A DNA stretch of 64,000 nt from Crocodylus rhombifer (Eukaryota > Chordata > Crocodylia > Crocodylidae): positions 84,225 through 148,224 of the forward strand of contig JAVSML010024265.1 in the NCBI GenBank assembly GCA_038503035.1, given 5' to 3'. Shown here piece by piece: positions 36,349-46,217 of this stretch; positions within the stretch are counted from its first letter, which is position 1; each line of letters starts with the position of its first letter. The translations under genes were made by a program, and so were the position numbers. The notes under the pieces are model-generated. The model made no database searches. It was not told the origin of the DNA and was given only the letters and a program-made list of their open reading frames with translations.

Positions 36349-37800
36349 TTGTTATATTCCTCGCTAGTCAACTGTCCAAACTTCCACTTCATATAAGCTT
36401 CCTTTTTGTGTTAAAAGCTCTTCAAAAAGTTATCGGCTAAGCCAAACTGGTCACCTACCGTATTTGCTTTTCTCCTTGTACATCAGAATGGTTTGTTCCT
36501 GCATCCTTAGTAAGGTTTCTTTAAAATACAGCCAGCTCTCCTGGACTCCTTTCCCCCTCAGACTGGCCTCCTTGGGGATCCTGTCCATCAGCTGAAGGAG
36601 TCAGAGTCTACTTTTCTGAAGTCCAGGGTCCATACTCTGCTGTTCTCCTTTCTTCCTTTTCTCAGGATCCTGATCTCGATCATCTTGTCAGGTCAGATCA
36701 GCCCCAAAGTTACTGTGACTGCTGGTGTATCTTAGATGCTGAACAACCCTCCTAGGTTAGTTAAGTTGCTTTGCATCATTGGTGATTCCTTGAGCAAAGT
36801 CACCTGGCAGCTCCCATCTCTTCAGGTATGGATGGCCATTGGCTCACAGGGAGCTCATCCGCCCTTTGACAGGTCTTGTGTTTAGTCCTGCTGGGTGTCC
36901 ACACACCCTCCTCCCCCAGGCTAGCTCAGGTGGGGGCACCAGTTTAGTTACTGACAACCCAACCATGGAACAGACTGTACTGGTTTGCATGGCACCAGAC
37001 AGCAGACCAAGGTTAGCGGGGAGACATCTTGTGGTCACTGCTGCCCAAGATGCCATCCACTTCTACACCCCCATCAATTCTTCCCTGTTTATGAGCCGCA
37101 GGTCAAAAAGAGCAAGGTCCCTAGTTGGGCTCTCCAATCCTTGCACCAGGAAGTCATCTCCAATACTCTCCAAAAATTTCCTAGATTGCTTGTGCACTGC
37201 TGTATGATCCCGCCTCCCCAGCAGATGTCAGGGTGATTGAAGTCCCCCGTGAGAACCAGGGCCTGTGATCAAGAAACTTCCACTAGTTGTCTAAAGAAAG
37301 CCTCATCTACCTCATCTTCCTGGTCTGGTGGTCTGTAGCAGACACCCACCACAACATCACCCTCTAACCTTAATCCATAGACTTTCAACAGGCCTATCTC
37401 CAGTTCCATACTGGAGCAATCATACAGCTCTTCTACATACAGAGCAACTCTTCCTCCTCTTCTCCCCTGCCTCTCCTTTCTGAACAGTTTGTACCCATCC
37501 ATGACAGTGCTCCAGTCATGCAAGCTATCCCACCAAGTCTCTGTTATTCCAATCACATCATAGTTCCTTGTCTGTATGAGGACTCCAGTTCTTCCTGCTC
37601 GTTTCCCAGGCTCTATGCATTCATGTATAGACACCTGAGGTAACTAGCCCATTGCCCTACTTTTTCCCTGTTGCCCCCTCCTCCTTGTGTTTCCTCCAAG
37701 TCTTCCACTTCCCCACTTACCTCAGGGCTTTGCTCTCCATCCCCTGGCAAACCTAGTTTAAAGCCCTCTTCACTAAGTTAGCGAGCCTGTCTGAGAAGCC
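36349..37800 (-). pseudogene. Old CR1: ORF1 end, endonuclease and linker
   Basis: On the minus strand the 37269-37634 frame gives [18 protein letters not shown], with the catalytic Glu in TETWW, then RRGGRVALYV and VCYRPPDQEDEVDEAFF. This is the APE-type endonuclease N-terminal half. The C-terminal half and linker continue with many disruptions to 36349. Upstream (about 37755-37800) the complement encodes RLANLVKRALN then a stop, the end of the esterase-like ORF1 of CR1. The copy is dead. Confidence 0.8.
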
Positions 37801-38115
37801 AGGAACAACATAAAGAGGACTGGGGAGGAAGCTTTAGATTGGGGGGCAGTTGGGACAGGGAATGTGAGGAAAAGGAGACTGGAGGTTATTTGGGGAGAAA
37901 GGCAGATTGGATAAGGAGCTGGGAGGGGAAGAAATAATCAGAACAAGGAGACTGGGGACAAAAATGAAGGAAATCTGAGACTAGCTCAAGAAAAAGAATG
38001 GGATTAGGATAATAGGAAAGCTACAGATTAGAAAATGACTATGTGAGGATACTGGGTGAGGAGCCAAAGGAACATACAGAAGGAGGACAGGGACACATAG
38101 GATGAGAGTAAGGGT
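37800..38115. other. Purine-rich tract
   Basis: About 300 bp are dominated by A and G on the + strand, with irregular 'ggagactgg' and 'gggga' motifs. No frame or repeat family is recognised. It lies between two antisense CR1 pieces. Confidence 0.5.
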
Positions 38116-38131
38116 GGTTTAATAGTATCAG

Positions 38132-38330
38132 AGTCATAGAAAAGTAGGGCTGAAAGGGACCTCCAGACGTCATCTGATCCAACCTCCTGCATGAGACAGG
38201 ATCATCCCTATCCCAACCATCCCATAGAAATGCATTGTCTAACTTATTAGTAAAACTACACAGTCAACCCTGACACAACCTTCCTCAATTACCTGCCACA
38301 GGTAGTTGAGGAAGAAAAGGCAAAAATGAC
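38132..38330 (-). mobile_element. CR1 3' end (antisense)
   Basis: It begins 'agagtcatagaaaagtaggg' and continues 'gaaagggacctccagacgtc' and 'tgatccaacctcctgcatga', the reverse complement of a standard CR1 3' UTR. It is truncated after about 200 bp. Confidence 0.85.
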
Positions 38331-38334
38331 TGTA

Positions 38335-39390
38335 CATTAAAGGAGGCTTCACTTCAGAACTCAAGTTTTTGCACTGCTCCCAGCAAATATTTGTGAAACC
38401 CAGTGGAAATGTGTCTTATATCCATCTAAAGTTGGAGATACAAAAGTTAGCCTGCACAGAGTATGACAGCCTATGGTGTAAAGTCCTGCATTGTCTCAAG
38501 TGTTGGAGGTCTCTAGTGGACCTCCTGCTGAGCCATGGGTATCTCATAATTACATTGCCACATAAAGACATTTTTTTTCATTTTCTTTTATTTGGTTTTC
38601 TATTCAGTGTTTTTCTATTTGGTTTTCTTTAAAAACCCTAGAACATGAAACATAAAACCCCACATTTCAATAGCAATGTTGAGGTAACAAAATCAAGCAT
38701 CCCAGATTTTGGAAATGCCATATTAAGGTTGCCTTTTCAACAACTAATGCAGCCTAGCTGGAGCTGTACGATACAGATGGTAGCATAATGCTGACAAACG
38801 TTAGGACTAAATTAAGGCATGAGCTATACTTTAAATATCTTGTTTGTGTCCAATATGTATATGGATAAAATATTCCAAATGCATAATTTCAAAATGTCAA
38901 AACTACCAAGAAATGTTATTCAAACTTGGTCTGTCACACTCATTGCAAGTTAAGATTCACCCAGTTTGAAAAAGCGTGTGTGTGTCTGCACATGCGCAGA
39001 CACACACCACTAAAAGAAGGCTGAGGTTGCAAAGTCAAGCACTCCAAATTTGAAAAATGCCTTAATTAAGGTAGCTGTGCAATCTTAATTTGGCCTCCTT
39101 GCATGTATAAGTTTTTAATGCCATGATTTCATACAATTTTTTTTCCACAGGTGCTAACTTGTGAGCATTTGGAGCATACGAGTAACTGTCTCCCTGTTCT
39201 TACCTTTAGCACTCTGCACTTCAGAAAAGTACAGCAGACTTTGAGTATGTGCAAACTGTGGTGAGATTTCTTTAAAAGCTTCTAAATTAGTAAGATTTGG
39301 TCAAGAGACCAAAAAAACAGGCACACCCCTGTCACTTGGGTGACTTGCCCTGCCAAATTTCTGATCCCTATTGAACAGCATGCTGTCTCT
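38335..39390. other. Sequence with a degenerate dispersed repeat pair
   Basis: No genes. Two segments, about 38677-38755 and 39019-39092, share an ordered series of blocks (gaggt-aa-caa-tcaagca, aaatgcc, attaaggt, gcct) at roughly 70% identity by eye. An inverted 'gtgtgtgtctgca'/'tgcgcagacacacac' pair lies at about 38979-39007. Confidence 0.5.
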
Positions 39391-39394
39391 AGAG

Positions 39395-39894
39395 CTGTGC
39401 TTCCCAAACTATTCCTCAGAATGACCCATTTTCTCAGCATGGCCCCTCACTCCCAACTCACAGCCCACACCTCCCCCAGGGGCCTTTCACTCCCAACCCA
39501 CAGCCCCTCACTCCCAATCCACCCAGTCTCCCCAGGTGTCCAAGGACCAGAGCCCACAGCACCCTTCCCCGCCAACCCCAGCAGTGCCTGAGCCCTGGCT
39601 GCCACCCGCAGGAAGCAGAAGCTGCTGATGCCAGAGCATGGAGCCCAGCTTCTCACCCCCCTGCCCCTGTCCCCTCCCCTGTGGGCAGCATGACCAGACC
39701 AGAGCCTGTGTTGGGGGTGGGAGGATAAAGGCTACCCACTGTGGGCTTGGGGATCCCTGCCTTGCTGCCCTTCCCCCAAGCCTCTGCAACCCAATGAGCG
39801 GGACCTGATGCAGGAGAGAGCACCATGACACAACTCCATCCCTTGATGATGCAACCATGTTTGGGGTTGCAGCCCACAATTTGGGAGCAGTTGC
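39395..39894. mobile_element. hAT-like MITE with 8-bp target duplication
   Basis: The left end is ctgtgcttcccaaactattc. The right end read inward is caactgctcccaaattgtgg. Identical 8-bp flanks ctctagag occur at 39387-39394 and 39895-39902; this sequence fits the known hAT preference for a central TCTAGA-type core. The GC-rich interior carries opposing frames (39340-39591 +, 39508-39909 -) that look compositional. Length 500 bp. Confidence 0.8.
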
Positions 39895-39904
39895 TCTAGA
39901 GCTT

Positions 39905-40250
39905 GTCAATGTAGAGGTTGTAAAATTTCTTTTAACGTGACAAAAAGTTTCTAAATTATTCCCTAATCATTAATTCTGCATTAATGTGAGAGCTTTTTTC
40001 ATGGAATTTCCTTTTTGATTTCACAAAATGAAAGGGTGTGCACACACACATGCGCACAATTAAAAAAAAAAACCCTAATGTGCTTCTAAGTTCCTTGACC
40101 TAGAATTATTTGGCTTGATATCTCTAAGGTTGTGTACAGATGTTCAAAAACCTGAGGCAGAATCAAACTAAGTGATGCAGTTTTCTTAAGTGTCCTGTAA
40201 GTTTAGATAGGTAGCGAACAGTATACACGTTTTCCCTTTAGGAGAGGAGG
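39905..40250. other. AT-rich sequence before the GC-rich block
   Basis: No gene. 'ggttgtgtacagatgttcaa' at about 40128 resembles a DNA-transposon end, and it could mark the left side of the Harbinger-like region, but no partner was found. Confidence 0.35.
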
Positions 40251-40639
40251 GGTGTGCACAGGCTGCCTGCACTGACCAAGGCTTGCAGGTTGGGGGTGCA
40301 CCTGCAGGCCTCCCAGGATGCCCCACAGGCTCCATGGGCTGCTAGAGACTACTGAGCACAGGGCTGAGCACCCAGGCCACTACTGATTGGCTGCTGGGCT
40401 TGGGCACACATGCCCCCAATCCCCTGCAATGTCACCCGCCCCCATGTCCAGCACTGGGCTTCCAGAAAAGTCTCAGAGTGAGCACCCTCCATTGTGAATT
40501 GTATATCTGTGTCCCAGGCTGCCCACACCCTGCCACGGCATCCCTCCACCTGCACCCAAACATGGATAACCAGGACCTGCAGTGTGTCTAGCTTGTCACC
40601 CTGTGATTCTCGCTGGAGGCCATATGCTCCTACCTAGAC

Positions 40640-41350
40640 ATGATGGAGCAGTTGGTAGTCATGGTTCATGGCTTCATGCTGCTGAGCCAGCAGTCGGACA
40701 TCCCATGCAGGGCCTGCTATCACCCTCTGTGCCTGTCAAGCATCCTGGACTTGGCCACCAACTCTCACATTGCCAACAAGGATGAGGCCACCCAGGACGC
40801 CATGGATGTCAGGGTGCTCTCCAGACCATCAAGCACCAGTTCTAAGCCCATGCCACCAGCAGGAACTGGTGGGAGAGGAATGTCCTGGACACCTGGGATA
40901 ACAAACAGTGGGTCTGGACCTTCCACACACGCCAAGCCACCTTCAGTGCATAGATTGGGCATAGCAGGTTGTGCATATGCAACACAAAGATGCAGGGGAA
41001 AGCAAGCCTCCCCACTGATGTTGGGGGCACTGGCCTCACACAGAAGTCTGGATCCATGAAGCCCTGGCCAACTACCTTCTCATCGTAGAGGACCAGGAGC
41101 TTTCCCCAGAGGAGAAGGGCTGGAAGGCTCTGAGTGCCCATACCCTGGCACTGGCCCATGGCCCAGGGTCTGCTGGCCCTGCATCCTGGGCAGCACTGCA
41201 CACAACCCAGGCTGCCTGGACACCATTCCCCCTCCCCTCTCCCTCTGCCCTGCCAACTCCTTCCAGAGGCAGACGGCGGAAATGAGACCTAAGGAAGACA
41301 TGCCTCAGTTTACAAAGTTGCAGTTGCCAAGCTTCTCATTTTTAATAAAT
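40640..41350 (+). pseudogene. PIF/Harbinger-like transposase relic
   Basis: In the frame of 40846-40950, NWWERNVLDTWDNKQW followed by FHTRQATF resembles the N-terminal part of PIF/Harbinger nucleases, where a W-W-x-x-x-V-x-x-x-W-x-x-x-x-W pattern followed by F(R/H)M(R/S)xxTF is usual. Further on, 41043-41285 is open and starts EVWIHEALANYLL, similar to a Harbinger C-terminal tail. AATAAA follows at 41344-41349. The catalytic DDE core between the two pieces appears deleted, and stops (40843, 40951) and frame changes break the remainder. The family call rests on pattern memory and needs a profile search. Confidence 0.5.
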
Positions 41351-42273
41351 AAAACAGGTTGAATGTTGCCCACAGCAGAACTTGGTTCCTCTTCCCATTG
41401 ACACAAACCAGCAAACCTTTGGAGAGGACAAGGGTGGGGGAGGTGTGTAAAAGGGGTGAAATATCCTGAAAGGGTCAGTAAGGACAGGGAAAGGGGAGGT
41501 GATTAGAGGCAGAGGGGATGCCACAGGTGCTAAACTCAACACACACAAAACCTTGGAGGGGAGACATGATGCACAAATTCCCAGGTTCTGGTGTGAAAAC
41601 CAGGGACTTATTTGTGTAGGAGCTGGACAGGTGGGTGATCCTGGACCCACTGTCCATCTGAGAGGGGTGTGGGTCATAAGTGGGAGTGAAGGGGGGAGCT
41701 GGCTGTGGGGTTGGGAAGCATCACCACTGTGGAAGCTGTGGACTCCTGGCTCTCCCTCATGGGCCCCCTCATCCCCCACGCTCAGGAACCTTTAGGGGCC
41801 TCAACCCTGCAACCCTTGGCCATGCCTGGGGCCCATGTCATATAGCAGGACTGAGCCTGCAGGCTGCCTATCCCTGTCAATCTTGCACCACTCACCTGCA
41901 GCAGGACTGGGCCAGGAGAAAGCCTGTGGGGAGCAGAAGAGTTCCCCTCCACCCTGGATCCCCCACTGGGGCTGGCAGGCTCTGTGTCCAGCTGCAGTCC
42001 CAGCAACAGCCTGGCCCAGCAGGCTGGTGGGCTGCATTCTCCCCCCGTTCTGAGTGCTCCTGTACCCCTTCAGGACTGTCCTGGAACTGCTTGGGGAGCC
42101 TGCATATACACAGGGCAGCCACCCTGGCTAGCAGGGTGTGGATCAACTTTGGTGGGTGGACTCCCTGATGGCCTTGGCATTGGGGCCCAGGTACCCAGTC
42201 CCACTGCCCTTACTCACTGCTGCGCCCTAGGTCGGGCTCCACCGCACCACTCCTCCTGTCACAGGCCCCCCTC

Positions 42274-42873
42274 CTACTCTGGTAGCTCCCAGTCAGCATG
42301 CAGTGGGGACCATTCCTCCCAGCCAGCATCCAAGGGTCCTTCCCATAGGACCCCCCTTTCTCTCACCCCTAAAAAGAGTCTCTGGGGTGGAATATGGCAT
42401 GCCATGGTGGGCTGACACCTCTCCTGCCACTCCCAGCCAGGAGGGCTATGGGCTTTCTGCAGGAAACAGTGCTGGCGCCAGTCAGGAATGTCATAGGTGG
42501 ATGCAAAAAGGTGTAGGACCCTATCCATAAATTCTCTCTCCTGGCACTGCAATTCTGCCAGCTCCACAGAGGCATGGGATACCTTAGAACAGCGGGTGGC
42601 CATCTCAAGCCCCTGTTCCTGCACCTCAGCAACCCAGGTGTAGGCATTCTCCAGCCTGAGTATACCCTACCTCCATATTTGGAGTCTCTTCTCATGCTGG
42701 TCCCACAGGTACTGGTGCCAGGAGTCACCTGTGCATGCTTGGAGCTCAGAAGCAATGGCCAAGGCCTGCAGCATCTCCTCTTTGCTTGTTGGACACCTCC
42801 TATGGGCATCCCTCATGCACTCTGCAGCTGTGTGGTCCCCTGGCCTTGGGACAGCATAACATCCTTCATGCAC
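42274..42873 (-). pseudogene. Unidentified long frame with helical character
   Basis: On the minus strand a single frame runs about 200 codons with only one stop (42667-42669). It includes HTAAECMRDAHRR, then LQALAIASELQ, WDQHEKRLQIW and, after the stop, VAELQCQEREFMDRVLHLFA-type sequence, which is rich in charged and leucine residues. This could be the C-terminal coil of a Harbinger accessory (Myb-like) protein, judging from its location near the transposase relic, but no diagnostic motif proves it. Overlapping frames on the other strand look compositional. Confidence 0.35.
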
Positions 42874-45814
42874 TCTCCTCCCTCACAGAGCTGGTGTCTC
42901 TGCAGTTAGACAGGGGAGACAGCCTTTGTATGAAGTTGAAACTTTTGCTGATAACATGGTGTATAAGGACAGGCATCTGGGACCGCCCCCAGCAGTTGCC
43001 TGGGGACTCACACATAGATGGCAAGGTAGTCCCCTGTCTACACCCTTCCTCCACCTGAGGCTGGAAGCTGTACCAATGCTCTTAACCTGGCACAGTGGAC
43101 ACCCAGGTTGCAGCTGTGCTGCAGGTGAGCACCAGGCCCTGCAGTGGTGTTGGGTTGGGCTGCTTTGCCAGGGAAGGAGTCCCTTTCTGCCAGGCACCTG
43201 CTCTGCTCCCTCAGAGGGTCTGGGACTTGGAGTTCTGCAGGGACTCAGACCATTCCCAGAGTGGGCGGGGGGCCATCTGCTTTGATGATGCACCAAGGAA
43301 GCCCAGGTTGCCATTCAACATAAGAATCTACCTCATGTGCTACCTGTGGCTCCGCTATGATAAGCAGACACTTGTGGATGAGCTTTTGATTGATGAAACC
43401 ATGATCTGACCCTGGGAGAGGTTTCCCCAGACCCAGAGATTCCCCAGAAGACTCCTGGCATCCACTGGGGTGGGAGATGGGGTGGACTGGGGGCCACTAT
43501 TGAAGGTTGCTGTGAGAGGTTGGCACAGTGATTGCCTGTGCCATGAGACTTGAAGTCATCTGGCACCTATGGACTTCCCCAGGTATTGGATCAGAGGGGA
43601 TGGGAGAAAGTGCTGAAGTGCCACTTGCAAGCCTCTCCAGGTGCACAACTTTGGAGTCACCCTGGCAGCAGGACCAGAACAGCTGAGATAATGGTTCCTA
43701 CACAGGACCCCAGCTATCACATCTGTGCCTTTCTTGGATGGGGAGTGAAGGAAGGAAAGGAGCTGTTTGGCAAGGGGGATTTTTTCCTTCCTGCTGTAGT
43801 GCAACTCCAGTGGTTCTCAAGACAGCTCTGTGTTATCTCCTGTCCCTGACTTTGGTGTCTCCTCTGCCACCCAGGCCCATGGTGCTGCTAACTGGGGAGG
43901 GGTGCCAAGCACACACATTTGTACCTGTTTTTTACACTTTGTCTGCAGAGCTCAATAAACTCTTTTAGTTCCTTTTCGTGAGTGCAAGGGGTTGGGGTTG
44001 GGGGCTGTTTCAGCACCAGTGCTCTGGCAACTTGAGGGGAGGCTCTGTTTCTCCCACTGGCTGAGCATGGCCCTGAGAGATAGGGCAGGGAGGTGCAAAT
44101 ATATGTTCCCATAGAATGGGGCATGGGCTGTTAACTGCCCAAGGCCAAGGAGGGGGGCCCTGGCACCTTGATTGTGGTCCAGGACAGGATGGGGTGGAGG
44201 GAGAGTGTAGGGGTGACTGGTCTGCCCAGTGCTGAAAGACAGAAACCTCTCAAGCATTTAGTGGCCTGGGGCTCTGCACTTTGAGCGGTCAGGACAGGGC
44301 AATTCACCCTCCCCTGCTCCCCTTCATCACTGTACTGCACCCCACCCCCACCACCCCCACTCCCTTCTGGGATTCTCGGCCACAACAGTCTGAGAGAGGC
44401 TGTGACTGTGTGGACAGCCTGTAACACTGTAGTAGCTTATCAGTCACTGGGTCCCTCTAGACCCTGTCCTGCCCCTCAGGCACTGGTGAGGCCCTCCCTG
44501 CCCCTTCCATGCTCTAATGCACCAGTTGCCTTAAGGTTGCATTTGTGGCCTCTGACCAGTCCTACAGCCATGTCCGTGCCTGACAGATGTTACTGGTTAC
44601 TGAGACACCTTGCTCCCAGTACCAGTAGCCTTCCTGGCTCCCACCCTTTCTCTGTAGCTGAGCCTGTTAGCCTAAGCCGACCGCTTCAGGCCTTCACGTA
44701 TAGGCACCAGCCCCCCTTCTTGTTCCTCTCAGGCTCTGGGCCTCTGGCCCCTGGTTTTTGCCCCTCTCAGGCTTTGGACACCTGTCTCCTTGTTCTAGTC
44801 CTTCTCAGGCTCCAGCCCTGTCCTTCCCAGCCTCAGGCTGCCTCACTCACTTTTCCTGTCTTAGGGTTTGACCTTTTTGGTTTCTGCCTGCTTGTGTCTT
44901 GAGCCCAGATTCTGGAAGGGCTCAAAACATTTGCATGTCCTTCAGGCACCCCTGTGGTTTCCACCCCTGCTTCTGGCAGGCTCAAGGCCTCAGGACATCC
45001 CTTCAGGCACCCCTGTGGCTTAACCTAAGCACACTCCTCAGGTGACTCACTGTAGTCTCTGCATCACCCCTCCCAGTCCACCAGTGGTAAATTTAAGCAA
45101 ACAAAACAAAACAAGCAACAGCTTCACCAAAACCATCCCACCTACTCAGGGATGAACAATTATTTGTCTAGACATCCTCCCACAGTGCTCTCGCCTCCCT
45201 GTCTCCAGGGCACTTAGTGCCTGCCAGCTTCTCTCAGGCAGCTCCTCCCTGCTAAAAGCTCCTGCAGAGCACCAGTCGTCCCCCTTCCTGTTTCCCAGTG
45301 CTGGCTTTTCCGCTCCCCAGAGCTTGGCCCCTCTTGGGTTGGGGACTTTAGCTCAGCACAGCTGTTCTTCTCTACTTCTAATGAACAGCTTATGGGTGCT
45401 ACTCAAGCTGCTCAGTAGTGCTTTTCCTGCTCAAGCAGGGCTCTGCCCTACTGGCCTACTGCTGTCCAGGTAGACCAACACCAGGCATTCGCAGCTTCTG
45501 GATCTCTGGCTGCCCATTCCCTTGCAGCCAGTCCCTAATGAACAACCTTCTCCCAGACACTTGGGGACCTTCCTGCTGCTGCCTCTTCCTTAAAGTAATG
45601 GGAGCCTCTGCTGTTACAGTGGGGAGGGCTGGCTGTGGGTCTTCCAGGTCATGCTGCAGCAGCGGCCACTGCGCTGTAAATGGGGGAAGTTGGGGGGTGC
45701 TCTTTGCATCTGGAAGAAGGGCAACAAGGTGTCAGGTGAGTGGATCTGGAACATCTGTGGCAGCTGTGTTGGGAATGGTGTCTTGGGCCCACATTTGGTC
45801 ACAGCCCACAGGGT

Positions 45815-45978
45815 CAAGGACCAAGATGGGGAGCTTTGGCTTCCATGACCACAGCCCGCTCTTTGGCGAGACAGGCAGCGAACTGCTGGGAAGAGATGGC
45901 CTCCACCTCTGCCCCCTGGGGAGGAGGCTCTTCTCAGCCAGGCTGGCTGACCTGCTCCACCGGGCTTTAAACTAAGCC
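45815..45978 (+). pseudogene. CR1 ORF1, C-terminal esterase-like piece
   Basis: The last 50 or so codons of the frame ending at 45975 read GSFGFHDHSPLF ... GRDGLHLCPLGRRLFSARLA and end LLHRALN. The DGLHL motif matches the Asp-x-x-His block of SGNH hydrolases found in CR1 ORF1, and RALN-stop is the usual ORF1 end (the old CR1 near 37770 shows the same). The part of this frame before about 45815 does not look like CR1, so ORF1 is truncated or too diverged to see. Confidence 0.65.
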
Positions 45979-46073
45979 CGCTGGGGGTGGGGGGACTACT
46001 GCCACTGCTGGCCCACTGAGCAACCCTTGCAAAGCCAGTAGACCAAGGCACTTAAGGGAGCCCACCCTGGCAC

Positions 46074-46212
46074 GGATCCCCTACCCTCCATAAATGCTGA
46101 CCTCGTGAAGGAACACCTTGAGAAGCTGGATACCTTCAAGTCAGCCGGCCCTGACAATCTGCACCCCAGGGTACTCAAGGAGCTGGCGAGCATCATAGCC
46201 CAGCCCTGGCAC
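46074..46212 (+). repeat. 139-bp displaced duplication of CR1 RT sequence
   Basis: This segment, from ggatcccctaccctcc to ccctggcac, is a near-identical copy (about 5 mismatches by eye) of 47494-47632 in the same element. There it encodes the start of the RT region ([16 protein letters not shown]). Here it sits between ORF1 and the endonuclease, about 1.42 kb upstream and out of context. A 9-bp direct repeat ccctggcac (46065-46073 and 46204-46212) bounds it. Confidence 0.9.
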
Positions 46213-46217
46213 AATCT

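Larger units (their letters stand above)
31013..37800 (-). mobile_element. Old antisense CR1 LINE, split by four later insertions
   Basis: Remaining CR1 blocks are about 31013-31364, 34139-34846, 35495-35572 and 36347-37800. On the minus strand these give, in 5' to 3' element order: the end of ORF1 (RLANLVKRALN then stop, near 37770), endonuclease, linker, and RT up to the FTDD region. The gaps are filled by a solo LTR carrying a younger CR1, a TIR element and a Tigger-like element. The CR1 sequence reads through at each junction when the insert is removed. The 3' end of the CR1 is missing beyond 31013. A related but distinct subfamily from the 46-49 kb copy is likely. Confidence 0.85.
40250..45800. 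other. GC-rich block, mostly unassigned
   Basis: The GC content is clearly higher than in the surrounding window. Apart from the transposase relic and the helical frame, I recognise nothing firmly. Frames such as 41680-42168, 41984-42415, 44402-44902 and 45418-45975 (its first part) are rich in Pro, Ser, Gly and Cys and overlap frames on the other strand, as expected from composition alone. An AATAAA near 43953 (gctcaataaactc) may mark another relic transcript end. 44.4-45.4 kb has repeated 'caggcacccctgtgg' phrases (44944 and 45005) of unknown origin. Confidence 0.45.

Noticed and set aside
41342..42809. Several 140-160-codon frames on both strands as host exons
   Set aside because: Low-complexity Pro/Ser/Trp/Cys composition and mutual overlap point to base composition. 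Only the 42274-42873 minus frame was kept as possibly real.
45418..45814. First part of a 185-codon frame as CR1 ORF1
   Set aside because: Only the last 50 or so codons resemble the SGNH-like ORF1. The upstream part is Cys/Ser/Gly-rich and looks compositional.
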